This document shows, one piece after another, positions 41,495 through 50,631 of a DNA stretch of 64,000 nt. Location of the stretch: contig LVAQ01000002.1 in assembly GCA_001604105.1 (NCBI GenBank), forward strand, positions 1-64,000. Direction: 5' to 3'. The position numbers and the translations under genes are program-made. This stretch comes from Clostridiales bacterium Firm_11 (GTDB taxonomy: Bacteria; Bacillota; Clostridia; Christensenellales; Aristaeellaceae). The notes beneath the pieces were generated by a model. The model searched no databases, was not told the origin of the DNA, and saw only the letters and a list, made by a program, of their open reading frames with translations. Position 1 is the first letter of the stretch, and each line of letters opens with the position of its first letter.

Positions 41495-43380
41495 GGTATA
41501 TCGGTTTTGATATTGGGGATGGGGAGAGTGCGATCGCGCTTTATGAGCATGGCTCAGGCATTGAGCCAATTATATTGCCAATCCAAGGCAGTCGAAGCAC
41601 CCTATCCGCTGTAGGGACGATCAACGGCGAGATCGTTATTGGCGAACATGCATATGCAAGCGCGATGGCAGAGGGTCTCGCCGTTCGCTTCAAGAGCCGC
41701 TTTACGGATGACCCTAACGCTTATGAAACCATTGTGCGTTTCGTACGTGGTATTTTGCAAGCGCTGAAGGCTGCTAACGCATATCAGGAGGAGGATCGGT
41801 TTCGGATCGGATGCCCCGCAGGTTGGAACGCCGCGGCGCGTGCCCGCTACCGAGATTTGTTGATTCGAGCCGGTATGCGTGACCCGCAAGTCATCTCCGA
41901 ATCGCGCGCGGCGTTTCTGTACGCAAAATACGCCAAAACCATTGCTTTGGATGTTGATCTGCTTTCCAAGAGTGCGCTGGTAATTGATATCGGTAGTTCG
42001 ACGCTGGATTTTGCCTACATCGTTGACGGTCGCGAAACGGGCGTGGGAACATTCGGCGATACACACCTGGGCGGTGGTTTAATCGACGAGGCGGTATTAC
42101 AGCATGCCATAGCCAAAAGTCGCGATAAAGATGCCATCGAACGTGTCTTCGCGCGAAGCCGCAGCTGGTACAGTTATTGTGAAATCGAGGCGCGAAAACT
42201 CAAAGAGCACTATTTCTCCATCGTTGCACAAAACCCGAGCGCAAGCGTCAGGAAGCAATTAAAACTGTATTATGAAGGGACGCAGAAGCTCTCGCTATCG
42301 ATCGATACGCCGGAGATGGAACGGATTATTAATGAGCCGCTCACGGCATTGGCGGGTTATAGTTTCATGCAAGCGCTAGAAGCGGCGCTTGTGAACGCAA
42401 AGCGTTTGACGCAGGAACACCCGCCGCAGCTTGTGCTGCTCACAGGCGGCGCGTCCCGTATGCCTTTTGTTCAGCAGCTTTGCCGGGAAACCTATGAAAG
42501 TGCTGTTGTGGTCATATCTCCAGAACCCGAATTTTCCATTGCAAAGGGTTTAGCCTATGCAGGGTGGGTTGATGATAACTTGCGTGCGTTTCGAAGCGCG
42601 ATCAAGAACGAAATCACGCATGAACAGGTCAGTGAAATTGCCAGTCAAGCACTGCCCGCGTTAATCCCAAGCGTTGTGAATGTATTGCTGGAACTAACGC
42701 TGACCGAGGCGGCTATACCGATCGCCAACGCGTGGCGCAGCGGTGACATCGATACTCTGCAACAGATGAATGAGCAAATCCAGCGGCGCGTTGAACGTGT
42801 TCTGGCATCCAACCTCACAGAGGACGCGTTATCTCCGATTCTAATTACGTGGATGAAAACCCTTTCCGAAACGCTTCAGGCGCTCGTTGATCCCATTTGT
42901 GATCGTTACAGTGTGCCAAGAGAAGAAATGCGTCTGAGTTTCACCCAGAGCGCAGACGCTGCGAATGTACGCATCGGCGCGCATGAATTGATGGGCTTCA
43001 ACCTGATCGGCACCATGGTTGGGCTTGTGCTAAGCGTTGCGGGAGCGCTGCTGGGCGGCGGCGGTGGCGTCACGCTGATTGCAGTAGGCCCACTTGGGTT
43101 GCTGGCTGGCGCTGCCGCGGGTGCGGTACTTACGCTATTGGGTTGGCCAGCCGTCACGGAAGTGCTTCTTCGCACCAATTTCCCGCGAGCCATGCGAATG
43201 ATAAACGTAGAAAAGCGGCTTCGCAGCGATGCGACCCGTAAGAAACTCCGGGACGCGCTGACCCGCGAACTCAGTCCAAAAGACGGTCAATTTGCCAAGA
43301 GCATTGTGACGGGTTTTTCAAGCGCATTTCAGCGTTACCTGTATCAAATCGCGCAAGCGGCAGAGATTCCCATCCAATGA
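41491..43380 (+). CDS. Hsp70-like ATPase with a C-terminal membrane hairpin
   Basis: 629 residues. The actin/Hsp70 ATPase signatures are all present: phosphate-1 GFDIGDGESAIAL (5-17), phosphate-2 LVIDIGSSTLDFAY (163-176), the GDTHLGGGLID loop (189-199) and the adenosine motif LLTGGASRMPFV (316-327). The usual DnaK peptide-binding beta domain is absent. Instead there is a helical region (about 360-500), a Gly/Ala/Leu-rich hydrophobic hairpin (about 502-552) and a basic helical tail. This looks like an ATPase that inserts into or remodels membrane. It is coupled to the membrane protein gene upstream. Horizontal or lineage-specific origin cannot be judged here. Confidence 0.7.
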   Translation: MRYIGFDIGDGESAIALYEHGSGIEPIILPIQGSRSTLSAVGTINGEIVIGEHAYASAMAEGLAVRFKSRFTDDPNAYETIVRFVRGILQALKAANAYQEEDRFRIGCPAGWNAAARARYRDLLIRAGMRDPQVISESRAAFLYAKYAKTIALDVDLLSKSALVIDIGSSTLDFAYIVDGRETGVGTFGDTHLGGGLIDEAVLQHAIAKSRDKDAIERVFARSRSWYSYCEIEARKLKEHYFSIVAQNPSASVRKQLKLYYEGTQKLSLSIDTPEMERIINEPLTALAGYSFMQALEAALVNAKRLTQEHPPQLVLLTGGASRMPFVQQLCRETYESAVVVISPEPEFSIAKGLAYAGWVDDNLRAFRSAIKNEITHEQVSEIASQALPALIPSVVNVLLELTLTEAAIPIANAWRSGDIDTLQQMNEQIQRRVERVLASNLTEDALSPILITWMKTLSETLQALVDPICDRYSVPREEMRLSFTQSADAANVRIGAHELMGFNLIGTMVGLVLSVAGALLGGGGGVTLIAVGPLGLLAGAAAGAVLTLLGWPAVTEVLLRTNFPRAMRMINVEKRLRSDATRKKLRDALTRELSPKDGQFAKSIVTGFSSAFQRYLYQIAQAAEIPIQ

Positions 43381-43515
43381 TAATGCGTACAAATGCATTC
43401 CCGATCGACTGCCTTTATTAAGGCTAATTGCAGCGTTGCGTTATGATCATGGGCATTACCTGCACCCTTTCCATGATATACGCTATGTTGATCTTGTTCT
43501 TTTGCTGTATCTACC

Positions 43516-43544
43516 TTGAAAACCAATTGGCAAGCCGATAGAAT
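43516..43544 (+). promoter_or_regulatory. Promoter of icd
   Basis: TTGAAA, a 17-bp spacer and TAGAAT, 44 bases before the icd start codon. This gives icd its own transcript, separate from the Hsp70-like module. Confidence 0.7.
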
Positions 43545-43588
43545 AAATCATGGTATGCAAAAACAATCGCATATGAAAGGGAGACACA

Positions 43589-44794
43589 ATGGAGAAAATT
43601 CGTATGTCTACGCCGCTTGTGGAAATGGACGGCGACGAGATGACGCGCGTGTTATGGCAGAAAATCAAAGATAAGCTGATTGAGCCTTATGTGGCGTTGG
43701 AAACAGCATATTACGACCTTGGTCTGATGCACCGGGATGAGACAGACGATCAAGTCACGGTTGATGCTGCCGAGGCGACGCTTCGTTATGGCGTTGCTGT
43801 TAAGTGCGCAACCATCACGCCCAATGCCCAGCGGATGGACGAGTATCCGCTTAAGCAGATGTGGAAAAGCCCCAATGCGACCATACGCGCGATTCTGGAC
43901 GGCACTGTTTTCCGTGAACCGGTGTTGGTAAACGGGATTAACCCTTGCGTGCAGAACTGGAAAAAGCCGATCACCATTGCGCGTCACGCGTATGGCGATG
44001 TTTACAAGGGCACGGAGTTCCGTGTTCCTGGCGCTGGCGACGCTAGCCTGGTGTTCACGCAGGAGAATGGTAATCAAACCCGTCTACCCATTCATACTTT
44101 CAACGGCAAAGGCATATTGCAGGGGCTGTACAATACGGATGAAAGCATAGAAAGCTTTGCGCATGCTTGTTTCCAGTTCGCGCTCAGCACCAGGCAGGAT
44201 TTGTGGTTTTCTACAAAGGATACGATATCCAAGGTTTATGACCACCACTTCAAGGATGTTTTTGCCGCTTTGTATGAAGAAACCTATAAGACGGATTTTG
44301 AGAAAGCAGGCATTAGCTACTTCTACACCCTCATCGATGATGCCGTGGCACGCGTGATTCGCAGCGAAGGCGGCTTCATCTGGGCGTTGAAGAACTATGA
44401 CGGCGACGTAATGAGCGATATGGTTGCCACCGCCTTTGGCAGCCTTGCGATGATGACCAGCGTGCTGGTCTCCCCTAACGGGCAGTTCGAATATGAGGCG
44501 GCACATGGCACTGTGACCCGCCATTACTATCAGCATCGCAAGGGTGAACCTACCAGCACCAATCCGGTTGCAACCATTTTCGCATGGACCGGCGCGCTGA
44601 ACAAACGCGGCGAGCTTGACGGCATTACCGCACTCAGCCAGTTTGCGAAAAAGCTCGAAAAAGCAACGCTCCAAACCATCGAACAAGGCAAAATGACAAA
44701 GGATTTGGTACCGCTGTTTGAAGGTGACGCCACGGCGCTCACATCGGATGGATTTCTGGATGCCATTGTTGAAACTCTGCATACGTTGCTGTGA
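43589..44794 (+). CDS. icd: NADP-dependent isocitrate dehydrogenase (type II, eukaryotic-like)
   Basis: 401 residues. It oxidises isocitrate to 2-oxoglutarate. The subgroup is the homodimeric type, as in eukaryotes and some bacteria: [12 protein letters not shown] at the start, the substrate-site segment [48 protein letters not shown], and the NADP-site region [14 protein letters not shown]. The ATG follows AAAGGGAG. No citrate synthase or aconitase gene lies nearby, so it probably serves glutamate and NADPH supply in an incomplete cycle, an inference. Confidence 0.95.
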   Translation: MEKIRMSTPLVEMDGDEMTRVLWQKIKDKLIEPYVALETAYYDLGLMHRDETDDQVTVDAAEATLRYGVAVKCATITPNAQRMDEYPLKQMWKSPNATIRAILDGTVFREPVLVNGINPCVQNWKKPITIARHAYGDVYKGTEFRVPGAGDASLVFTQENGNQTRLPIHTFNGKGILQGLYNTDESIESFAHACFQFALSTRQDLWFSTKDTISKVYDHHFKDVFAALYEETYKTDFEKAGISYFYTLIDDAVARVIRSEGGFIWALKNYDGDVMSDMVATAFGSLAMMTSVLVSPNGQFEYEAAHGTVTRHYYQHRKGEPTSTNPVATIFAWTGALNKRGELDGITALSQFAKKLEKATLQTIEQGKMTKDLVPLFEGDATALTSDGFLDAIVETLHTLL

Positions 44795-45017
44795 CAGGTG
44801 TATTAGAGATTTGTGCTTTGTCAACCATCAAGTATGCTTTTGCTTTGATAATCGTCCGGCTCTGATGCAAATCCATGATGCAAAAGCAGCAAGTGACGGG
44901 ATAAGAAACTGAAACCCTGACAAGAGAACTACCTGAAAGCGCTTCTGTCAGGGGCTTTAAGCTTCGGCTCACTGGTGTGGAAGCGGCTTCACGTCAGCAT
45001 GAAAACATCAGAACACC

Positions 45018-45066
45018 AAAACAAAAACGACGCCCCGACTTTCGTCAGGGCGTCGCTTTGTTTTAC
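45018..45066. terminator. Two-way terminator between icd and hydA
   Basis: CGACGCCC pairs with GGGCGTCG around a 12-base loop with inner complementarity. A-rich sequence on the left and T-rich sequence on the right give a U tract on both strands (minus: TTTTTGTTTT). It lies between two convergent genes and ends both. A second, weaker inverted repeat (CCCTGACA/TGTCAGGG) is at 44915-44953. Confidence 0.8.
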
Positions 45067-46811
45067 TTCTCGTACTTGGGACGTACGGTGTACTTGGTAT
45101 GCAGCAGTTTATGCGCTTTGTGGCTGTTTGGGCGACCCAGAAACTCATCATAGATTTTCTTGATTTCCGGGTTCAAGTGGCTCTTGCGAAGCGTCTTGGC
45201 TTGATCCTCATTATAGAGGGCTTTGGCACGCTCTGTGCGAATATCAACCTTCGCACGCACAGACGCATCCACGATTGGTTGTCCACCGCCATTGACGCAA
45301 CCGCCCGGGCAACCCATCACCTCGATGAAGGTGTAGTTCTTCTCGCCTGCCTTAACTGCATCCAATAGTTTGGCGGCCATGCTGGTACTGCTGACCACCG
45401 CAACGCTCACATCCAGATCCCCCACCTTGACAGTGGCTTCTTTGATGCCCTCGACACCGCGTACGGCTGTGAAGTTAACATCCTCCAGCTCGTTACCGGT
45501 GATGAAAGTATAGGCAGTACGCAGTGCGGCTTCCATTACGCCACCGGTTGCGCCGAAGATGACGCCTGCGCCCGTGCTCTCGCCGAGCAGGTCGTCAAAG
45601 CCCTCATCCGGCAACATGGTGAACTCAATACCTGCCTCTTTGATCATACGAGCCAGTTCGCGTGTGGTGATTACCACATCTACATCCGGCAAGCCGCCGT
45701 TGCTAAGCTCGGGACGCTGCGCCTCATACTTCTTGGCGGTGCAGGGCATGACCGAAACTACAACGATGTCCTTGGGGTCCAGCCCCATTTTCTCCGCATA
45801 ATAACTCTTGACCAGCGCACCCTCCATCTCGTGAGGGCTCTTGCAGCTGGAGAGATTCGGTATGAACTCGGGGTAGTAATGCTCGCAGAACTTGATCCAG
45901 CCAGGCGAGCAGCTGGTGATCATCGGCAGCACGCCGCCGTTGGTCACACGGTCCACAAGTTCCGTGGCTTCTTCCATAATGGTCAAATCCGCAGCGAAAT
46001 CTGTGTCGAAAACCCTGTCAAATCCCATACGGCGCAACGCAGCGGCCATCTTGCCGGTAACGCTGGTGCCCATGGGCAGCCCGAATTCTTCGCCCAGCGC
46101 GGCGCGTACAGCAGGTGCAGGCTGTACCACAACATGCTTGGTAGGATCGGCAAGGTATTGCCATACAAGGCTCGTATCATCCTTTTCATGCAGCGCGCCT
46201 ACCGGACAAACCGTGATGCACTGACCGCAATTGATGCAAGCCATTTCAGACAGGTGCAGGTTCCAAGGCGAAGCGATGCTTGTTTTAAAGCCGCGACCCG
46301 TCGCGCCGATCACGCCGACTTCCTGCACTTTATCGCAAGCGGCGACACAGCGGCGGCAAACGATGCACTTGCTATTGTCGCGAACGATGGAAGGTGAAAA
46401 ATCGTCAATCTCGTACTGATTCATCACACCGGCAAAATCGTTGCCATCTTCAACGCCCAAATCCTTGCAGAGCTTTTGCAGTTCGCAGTTTTGGCTGCGG
46501 ATGCAGCTGAGGCATTGCTTGTTGTGGTTGCTCAGGATCAGTTCAAGCAGCACGCGGCGCGCTTCCCGCAAATCCGGCGTATTGGTTCGCACAACCATAT
46601 CTTTGGTAACAGGCAGTACGCAGGCAGCCTGAAAAGCACGCGCACCTGTATCGACTACACACATGCGGCAACTGCCGGATTGATTGATATCTTTCAGGTA
46701 ACACAGCGTAGGTATTTTAACGCCCGCTTTGCGGGAGGCTTCTAGCACAGTGGTACCCTGAGGAACCTCCACGCGTACGCCGTCAATCGTCAGGGGAATC
46801 ATCTGTTCCAT
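45063..46811 (-). CDS. hydA: [FeFe]-hydrogenase catalytic subunit HydA (bifurcating type)
   Basis: 582 residues. It is the hydrogen-producing subunit of an electron-bifurcating hydrogenase that uses NADH and reduced ferredoxin together. N-terminal 2Fe-2S domain (CYLKDINQSGSCRMC near 37-51), His/Cys cluster (HNKQCLSCIRSQNC), two 4Fe-4S clusters (CIVCRRCVAAC, CINCGQCITVC), then H-cluster motifs TSCSPGW near 299, MPCTAKK near 355 and GCPGGCVNGGGQP near 500. The small-subunit tail follows. GAGGAGG precedes the ATG. It is last of the operon hydCEDBA. Confidence 0.96.
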   Translation of the reverse strand: MEQMIPLTIDGVRVEVPQGTTVLEASRKAGVKIPTLCYLKDINQSGSCRMCVVDTGARAFQAACVLPVTKDMVVRTNTPDLREARRVLLELILSNHNKQCLSCIRSQNCELQKLCKDLGVEDGNDFAGVMNQYEIDDFSPSIVRDNSKCIVCRRCVAACDKVQEVGVIGATGRGFKTSIASPWNLHLSEMACINCGQCITVCPVGALHEKDDTSLVWQYLADPTKHVVVQPAPAVRAALGEEFGLPMGTSVTGKMAAALRRMGFDRVFDTDFAADLTIMEEATELVDRVTNGGVLPMITSCSPGWIKFCEHYYPEFIPNLSSCKSPHEMEGALVKSYYAEKMGLDPKDIVVVSVMPCTAKKYEAQRPELSNGGLPDVDVVITTRELARMIKEAGIEFTMLPDEGFDDLLGESTGAGVIFGATGGVMEAALRTAYTFITGNELEDVNFTAVRGVEGIKEATVKVGDLDVSVAVVSSTSMAAKLLDAVKAGEKNYTFIEVMGCPGGCVNGGGQPIVDASVRAKVDIRTERAKALYNEDQAKTLRKSHLNPEIKKIYDEFLGRPNSHKAHKLLHTKYTVRPKYEK

Positions 46812-46826
46812 GGTTGTTCCTCCTCG

Positions 46827-48620
46827 TTATCTCTTCTCGATGGCGCCAAAACGGCATTTCTCAACGCAGCTACCGCATTTGATGCACTTGGCGGCATCGA
46901 TCACATGTTTCTCCTTGACGGAGCCGGTAATCGCAGCTACGGGACATACTTTAACGCAGGCAGTGCAACCGCGGCACTTATCAGTAATACTGTAGTTGAG
47001 CAGCGCCTGGCAGTGGTGCGCGGGGCAACGCTTCTCTTTGATATGCGCTTCATACTCACTGCGGAAATACTGCAATGTAGACAGCACAGGATTGGGCGCA
47101 GTCTGACCAAGCCCGCACAGCGCGGTAGCTTTGATGTTCTTGGCCAGCGCTTCCAGCTTTTCGATATCGCCTTCTTTGCCGCGGCCTTTAACAATGCGCT
47201 CGAGAATTTCCAGCATGCGCTTGGTACCGATACGGCACGGTGTGCATTTGCCGCAGCTCTCGTCTACCGTAAAATCCAGGAAGAAACGAGCGATATCAAC
47301 CATGCAGTTATCTTCGTCCATGACGATCATGCCGCCGGAGCCCATCATGGAACCGATTTGCGTAAGTGTGTCATATTCAATGGGCACATCCAGAAGCTCA
47401 GAGGGGATACAGCCGCCGGAAGGTCCGCCCGTCTGCACTGCTTTAAACTTCTTGCCATTTGGGATTCCGCCGCCAATATCAAAAATGATTTCGCGCAGCT
47501 TGGTACCCATGGGAATCTCCACAAGGCCGGTGTTATTGATCTTGCCGCCCAGCGCAAACACCTTGGTACCGGTCGATTTCTCCGTACCAATGGATTTGAA
47601 CCAATCCGCACCGTTGATGATAATCTGCGGTACATTCGCAAAAGTTTCAACGTTGTTGATATTGGTGGGCGCGTCAAATAGTCCCTTGACAGCGGGGAAC
47701 GGCGGCTTGGGGCGCGGTTCCCCGCGCAAGCCTTCGATGGATGCCATCAGCGCGGTTTCTTCGCCGCAGACAAACGCGCCGGCGCCCAAACGAACAAACA
47801 GGTCAAAATCAAAGCCGGAGCCAAAGATGTTTTTGCCCAGCAATCCGTATTCGCGCGCCTGCTCAATGGCGATTTCAAGGCGTTTGACCGCAATGGGATA
47901 TTCCGCGCGCACATACACGTACCCTTCCGTAGCACCGATGGCATAGCCCGCGATGGTCATGGCTTCCACAACTGCGTGCGGATCGCCTTCCAGTACGGAG
48001 CGATCCATAAACGCGCCGGGGTCACCCTCATCGGCATTGCAAACCATGTATTTCTGATCAGCTTTGGACGCAGCGGCAAATTTCCACTTAAGTCCCGTGG
48101 GAAACCCCGCACCGCCACGGCCACGGAGGCCGCTGTCCAAAACGGTCTGGATGACATCCTCCGGCTTCATTTCCGTCAAGGCTTTTGCAAGCCCCTTGTA
48201 GCCATCAAAGGCGATATACTCATCGATGTTCTCCGGATCGATAACGCCGCAGTTACGCAGTGCAATACGTTTCTGTTTCTTGTAAAAATCGATCTCTTCC
48301 AACGCCAGATGATGCTCATCTTCGTGGCCCTTATCCTTGTAAACCAGATGCTGCACGATGCGGCCTTTGATCAGATGCTCATTGACGATCTCTTCAACAT
48401 CATCGGCACGCACACGAGAGTAAAAAGTGCCTTCCGGATAAACAATGACCACCGGACCGGCTTCGCAAAGGCCAAAGCAACCTGTACGTACGATTTTGAC
48501 TTCCTTGTCAAGACCGTTCTTTTGAATTTGTTCTTCAAAGCGCTCGATGATATTCGTGGCTCCGGAAGATGTGCATCCGGTTCCGCCGCATATCAGCACT
48601 TGTGCGCGATAAAAATCCAT
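46827..48620 (-). CDS. hydB: Hydrogenase flavoprotein subunit HydB (NuoF-like)
   Basis: 597 residues. The likely site of bifurcation, holding FMN, NADH and Fe-S clusters. Thioredoxin-like 2Fe-2S domain (about 1-110, CGGTGCTSSG and CFGLCEAGP), then NuoF core: the FMN/NADH glycine motif GLRGRGGAGFPTG near 166, CNADEGDPGAFMDR, a SLBB region, the 4Fe-4S motif ESCGKCTPCRIG near 462, and a C-terminal two-cluster ferredoxin domain (CRGCTACVKVCP, CIKCGSCVEKC). GGAGG lies before the ATG. It starts 24 bases after hydD and ends 15 bases before hydA. Confidence 0.96.
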   Translation of the reverse strand: MDFYRAQVLICGGTGCTSSGATNIIERFEEQIQKNGLDKEVKIVRTGCFGLCEAGPVVIVYPEGTFYSRVRADDVEEIVNEHLIKGRIVQHLVYKDKGHEDEHHLALEEIDFYKKQKRIALRNCGVIDPENIDEYIAFDGYKGLAKALTEMKPEDVIQTVLDSGLRGRGGAGFPTGLKWKFAAASKADQKYMVCNADEGDPGAFMDRSVLEGDPHAVVEAMTIAGYAIGATEGYVYVRAEYPIAVKRLEIAIEQAREYGLLGKNIFGSGFDFDLFVRLGAGAFVCGEETALMASIEGLRGEPRPKPPFPAVKGLFDAPTNINNVETFANVPQIIINGADWFKSIGTEKSTGTKVFALGGKINNTGLVEIPMGTKLREIIFDIGGGIPNGKKFKAVQTGGPSGGCIPSELLDVPIEYDTLTQIGSMMGSGGMIVMDEDNCMVDIARFFLDFTVDESCGKCTPCRIGTKRMLEILERIVKGRGKEGDIEKLEALAKNIKATALCGLGQTAPNPVLSTLQYFRSEYEAHIKEKRCPAHHCQALLNYSITDKCRGCTACVKVCPVAAITGSVKEKHVIDAAKCIKCGSCVEKCRFGAIEKR

Positions 48621-48644
48621 GGTACTTCCTCCTTAGGTAAGCTG

Positions 48645-49019
48645 TTATTTCTCTCCCGCGGCGCCGATGGTGTAATCCAGAACAGGATTGCCGTTGACAA
48701 TGTGCTCTGTTACAATCCGCGGCACCATGTCGGCAGTCAGGTTCACATAGGTGACTTTCTCCTTGCCGGGAACAATGACATCTACCATGGGTTCCAATCG
48801 ACACATGCCGATGCAGCCTGTCTGCGATACCGTAATGCTCTTGAGGTTGCGCTTGTGGATCTCGTCCATAAAGGCAAGCATCACGGGACGTGCGCCCGCC
48901 GCGATGCCGCAGGTGGCCATGCCGACCACAACGCGCGTTTCGTTGCCGGAATCTTTTCGATATGCAACACGATCCAGCGTTTCTTGCCGGATTTTTTCTA
49001 GTTCAGCGATGGATTTCAC
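48645..49019 (-). CDS. hydD: Thioredoxin-like 2Fe-2S protein HydD
   Basis: 124 residues. A thioredoxin-fold ferredoxin with Cys in MATCGIAAGA near 37 and TGCIGMCRLEP near 68-74, resembling the N-terminal domain of HydB. In Acetobacterium the corresponding small gene hydD sits at this position. The start is GTG at 49019 with GGAGG 8 bases upstream. It is in the middle of the operon, 3 bases after hydE ends. Whether it is part of the purified enzyme is uncertain. Confidence 0.85.
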   Translation of the reverse strand: MKSIAELEKIRQETLDRVAYRKDSGNETRVVVGMATCGIAAGARPVMLAFMDEIHKRNLKSITVSQTGCIGMCRLEPMVDVIVPGKEKVTYVNLTADMVPRIVTEHIVNGNPVLDYTIGAAGEK

Positions 49020-49022
49020 GCT

Positions 49023-49568
49023 TTACACCTCCAAAATGGGTTTAAATTCATCATTGATTGAAGCTCGCATCCATGCGACTACTTCAGGTGTGTTCAGAGC
49101 AACCCCTTGCAGTACTTCCTGAAGGATACGGGTATCAAAGCTTGCCTCTCGTCCATGTGCGTTAGCGGTAAAAACGAATGCGGGAGACTGGGGGCACATA
49201 ACCACCAGGGAAAGCAGCGTATCGCACATGGCGCCCATCGGCGGGCAATCGATATGCTTAAGGTTAAAGGTAGCGGTAATGCTTGTGCCGTCCTTTTCCT
49301 TGCTAACAATGCTCACCTTGCCGCCCGTGCGTTGCGCGTTGTCTACCAGCAGCGGGATGCCAAGCCCGACTTTCCGCGTCGTACGGGTTGTAGTAAAAGG
49401 ATCGCTTACATTGGCAAGCAATGCAGGGCTCATACCGCATCCATCATCGTTAATCTCAATCGTAAGCCAGTGCGCATCGTCGATCGTAAATGATATGGTG
49501 ATCAAGCTCGCGCCCGCACGAACGCTGTTTTGGGCGATGTCCAAAACATGCATGGATAAATCCCGCAT
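49023..49568 (-). CDS. HATPase-domain protein HydE (no HisKA)
   Basis: 181 residues. A single histidine-kinase-type ATPase domain (about 1-115): N-box LDIAQNSVRAGAS, G1 INDDGCGMS, DPFTTTRTTRKVGLGIPLL, then GGKVSIVSKEKDGTSI. No dimerisation or phospho-acceptor His domain and no membrane segment is present. The C-terminal part (115-181) is not recognised. An equivalent gene (called hydE in the Acetobacterium hydCEDBA cluster, distinct from the maturase HydE) has this place. It starts one base after hydC stops, so it is coupled. Its role is not established. Confidence 0.8.
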   Translation of the reverse strand: MRDLSMHVLDIAQNSVRAGASLITISFTIDDAHWLTIEINDDGCGMSPALLANVSDPFTTTRTTRKVGLGIPLLVDNAQRTGGKVSIVSKEKDGTSITATFNLKHIDCPPMGAMCDTLLSLVVMCPQSPAFVFTANAHGREASFDTRILQEVLQGVALNTPEVVAWMRASINDEFKPILEV

Positions 49569-49569
49569 C

Positions 49570-50040
49570 TTATATCTTGTACTTATCCAAAATCCCGGGG
49601 ATCTCGTCTTCCGTCAACCGTCCAAAAACTTCGTCGTTAATCATCATGACGGGTGCAAGGCCGCATGCGCCCAGGCAACGCGTGCTCTGGATCGTAAACT
49701 GCCCATCTTTGGTCGTTGCGCCGGTTTCCGCGTTCAGTTCCTTCTCAACACGATCGAGCACTTTCTGTGCGCCTCGCACATAGCATGCAGTACCCATGCA
49801 TACACCGATCACGTACTTGCCCTTGGGCTGGAGGGAGAATTGGGAGTAGAATGTTGCGACGCCGTACACCTCACTTAGTGTGGTATCCAGCGCCTCGGCA
49901 ATGTACTCCTGCACATCCATGGGAACACAACCGAAGATGCCTTGCGCTGCCTGCAATACCGGCATCAACGCGCCTTTTTCTTCCTTGTGCTTGTCGATTG
50001 CCGTTTGCAGTTCTGCGAACTTTGCCTTTTGTTCGGACAT
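49570..50040 (-). CDS. hydC: Hydrogenase 2Fe-2S subunit HydC (NuoE-like)
   Basis: 156 residues, NuoE family. Helical start, then a thioredoxin fold with four Cys in CMGTACYVRG near 86-91 and STRCLGACGLAPV near 123-127, which hold a 2Fe-2S cluster. Conserved YGVATFYSQFSL lies between. It takes part in electron flow from NADH in the bifurcating hydrogenase. The ATG at 50040 follows GAGGTTTC. It is first of the operon, and the 590-base region upstream should hold its promoter. Confidence 0.95.
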   Translation of the reverse strand: MSEQKAKFAELQTAIDKHKEEKGALMPVLQAAQGIFGCVPMDVQEYIAEALDTTLSEVYGVATFYSQFSLQPKGKYVIGVCMGTACYVRGAQKVLDRVEKELNAETGATTKDGQFTIQSTRCLGACGLAPVMMINDEVFGRLTEDEIPGILDKYKI

Positions 50041-50631
50041 GTCAGCCTGAAACCTCCTCAAATCTTTCGTATGCCAAAGGACACACGAGGGTAAACACAG
50101 CATTGACATTTTAGCACACCTCGGATGCAAATGCACGTGATTCAGAAAATAAATGTGAAGTTTTTGACGATTTAACAAATCAGATACAAAATCAGAACAA
50201 TTTCACGAGATTTATTTTGGTATGTTTTCCATAAATTCCTATGGTATCCTTTGATTCAGTTCCCGTTAGTCTTGTCTAACAACAATTTCTCCTCCTACTC
50301 TCAGATTATGAACACATACGTAGGATATGGTTTCTATTGCACAAATCTTTCCATAACCACCGAAAATGTTTCGTATTTCCCACGAAACGAATAGGAATGC
50401 AGCCTGTCGAACCCATCGCTGATTGCACACACAGCGTTTAGTCGGTGATGGCGCAAAGCTTTACATTACCTTCGTTCTCAGATCAACATTTCAGTTAACA
50501 CATTGAATACCGTGCTTTATACTAGTGCGGAGAAAAGCTCTTCTATCTGCGAAGGTCATGAAAAATGGGAATTTTACAGATAATAATCTAAACAAATGCT
50601 GGATTGCAAACGTTTTCGATAGCGTATGACA
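50041..50631 (-). other. Long upstream region of hydC, 591 bases
   Basis: A-T-rich compared with its neighbours, with no credible gene. It holds a possible extended -10 (TGCTAAAAT on the minus strand near 50112) without a clear -35, a Rex-like site at 50161-50178, and a TATAAA-like box on the minus strand near 50518. Several GTTAAC-type words occur (50495-50502). The length suggests regulated transcription of hydCEDBA. Confidence 0.5.
50161..50178 (-). promoter_or_regulatory. Possible Rex-binding site before hydC
   Basis: On the plus strand TTTTTGA, CGAT, TTAACAA; the second half is a perfect Rex half-site and the first has two mismatches to TTGTTAA. Rex senses the NADH/NAD+ ratio and often controls hydrogenase genes in Clostridia. 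A single imperfect site is weak evidence. Confidence 0.35.

Noticed and set aside
44915..44953. Inverted repeat CCCTGACA/TGTCAGGG as the icd terminator
   Set aside because: The loop is 23 bases and no T-run follows; the hairpin at 45018-45066 is a much better terminator.
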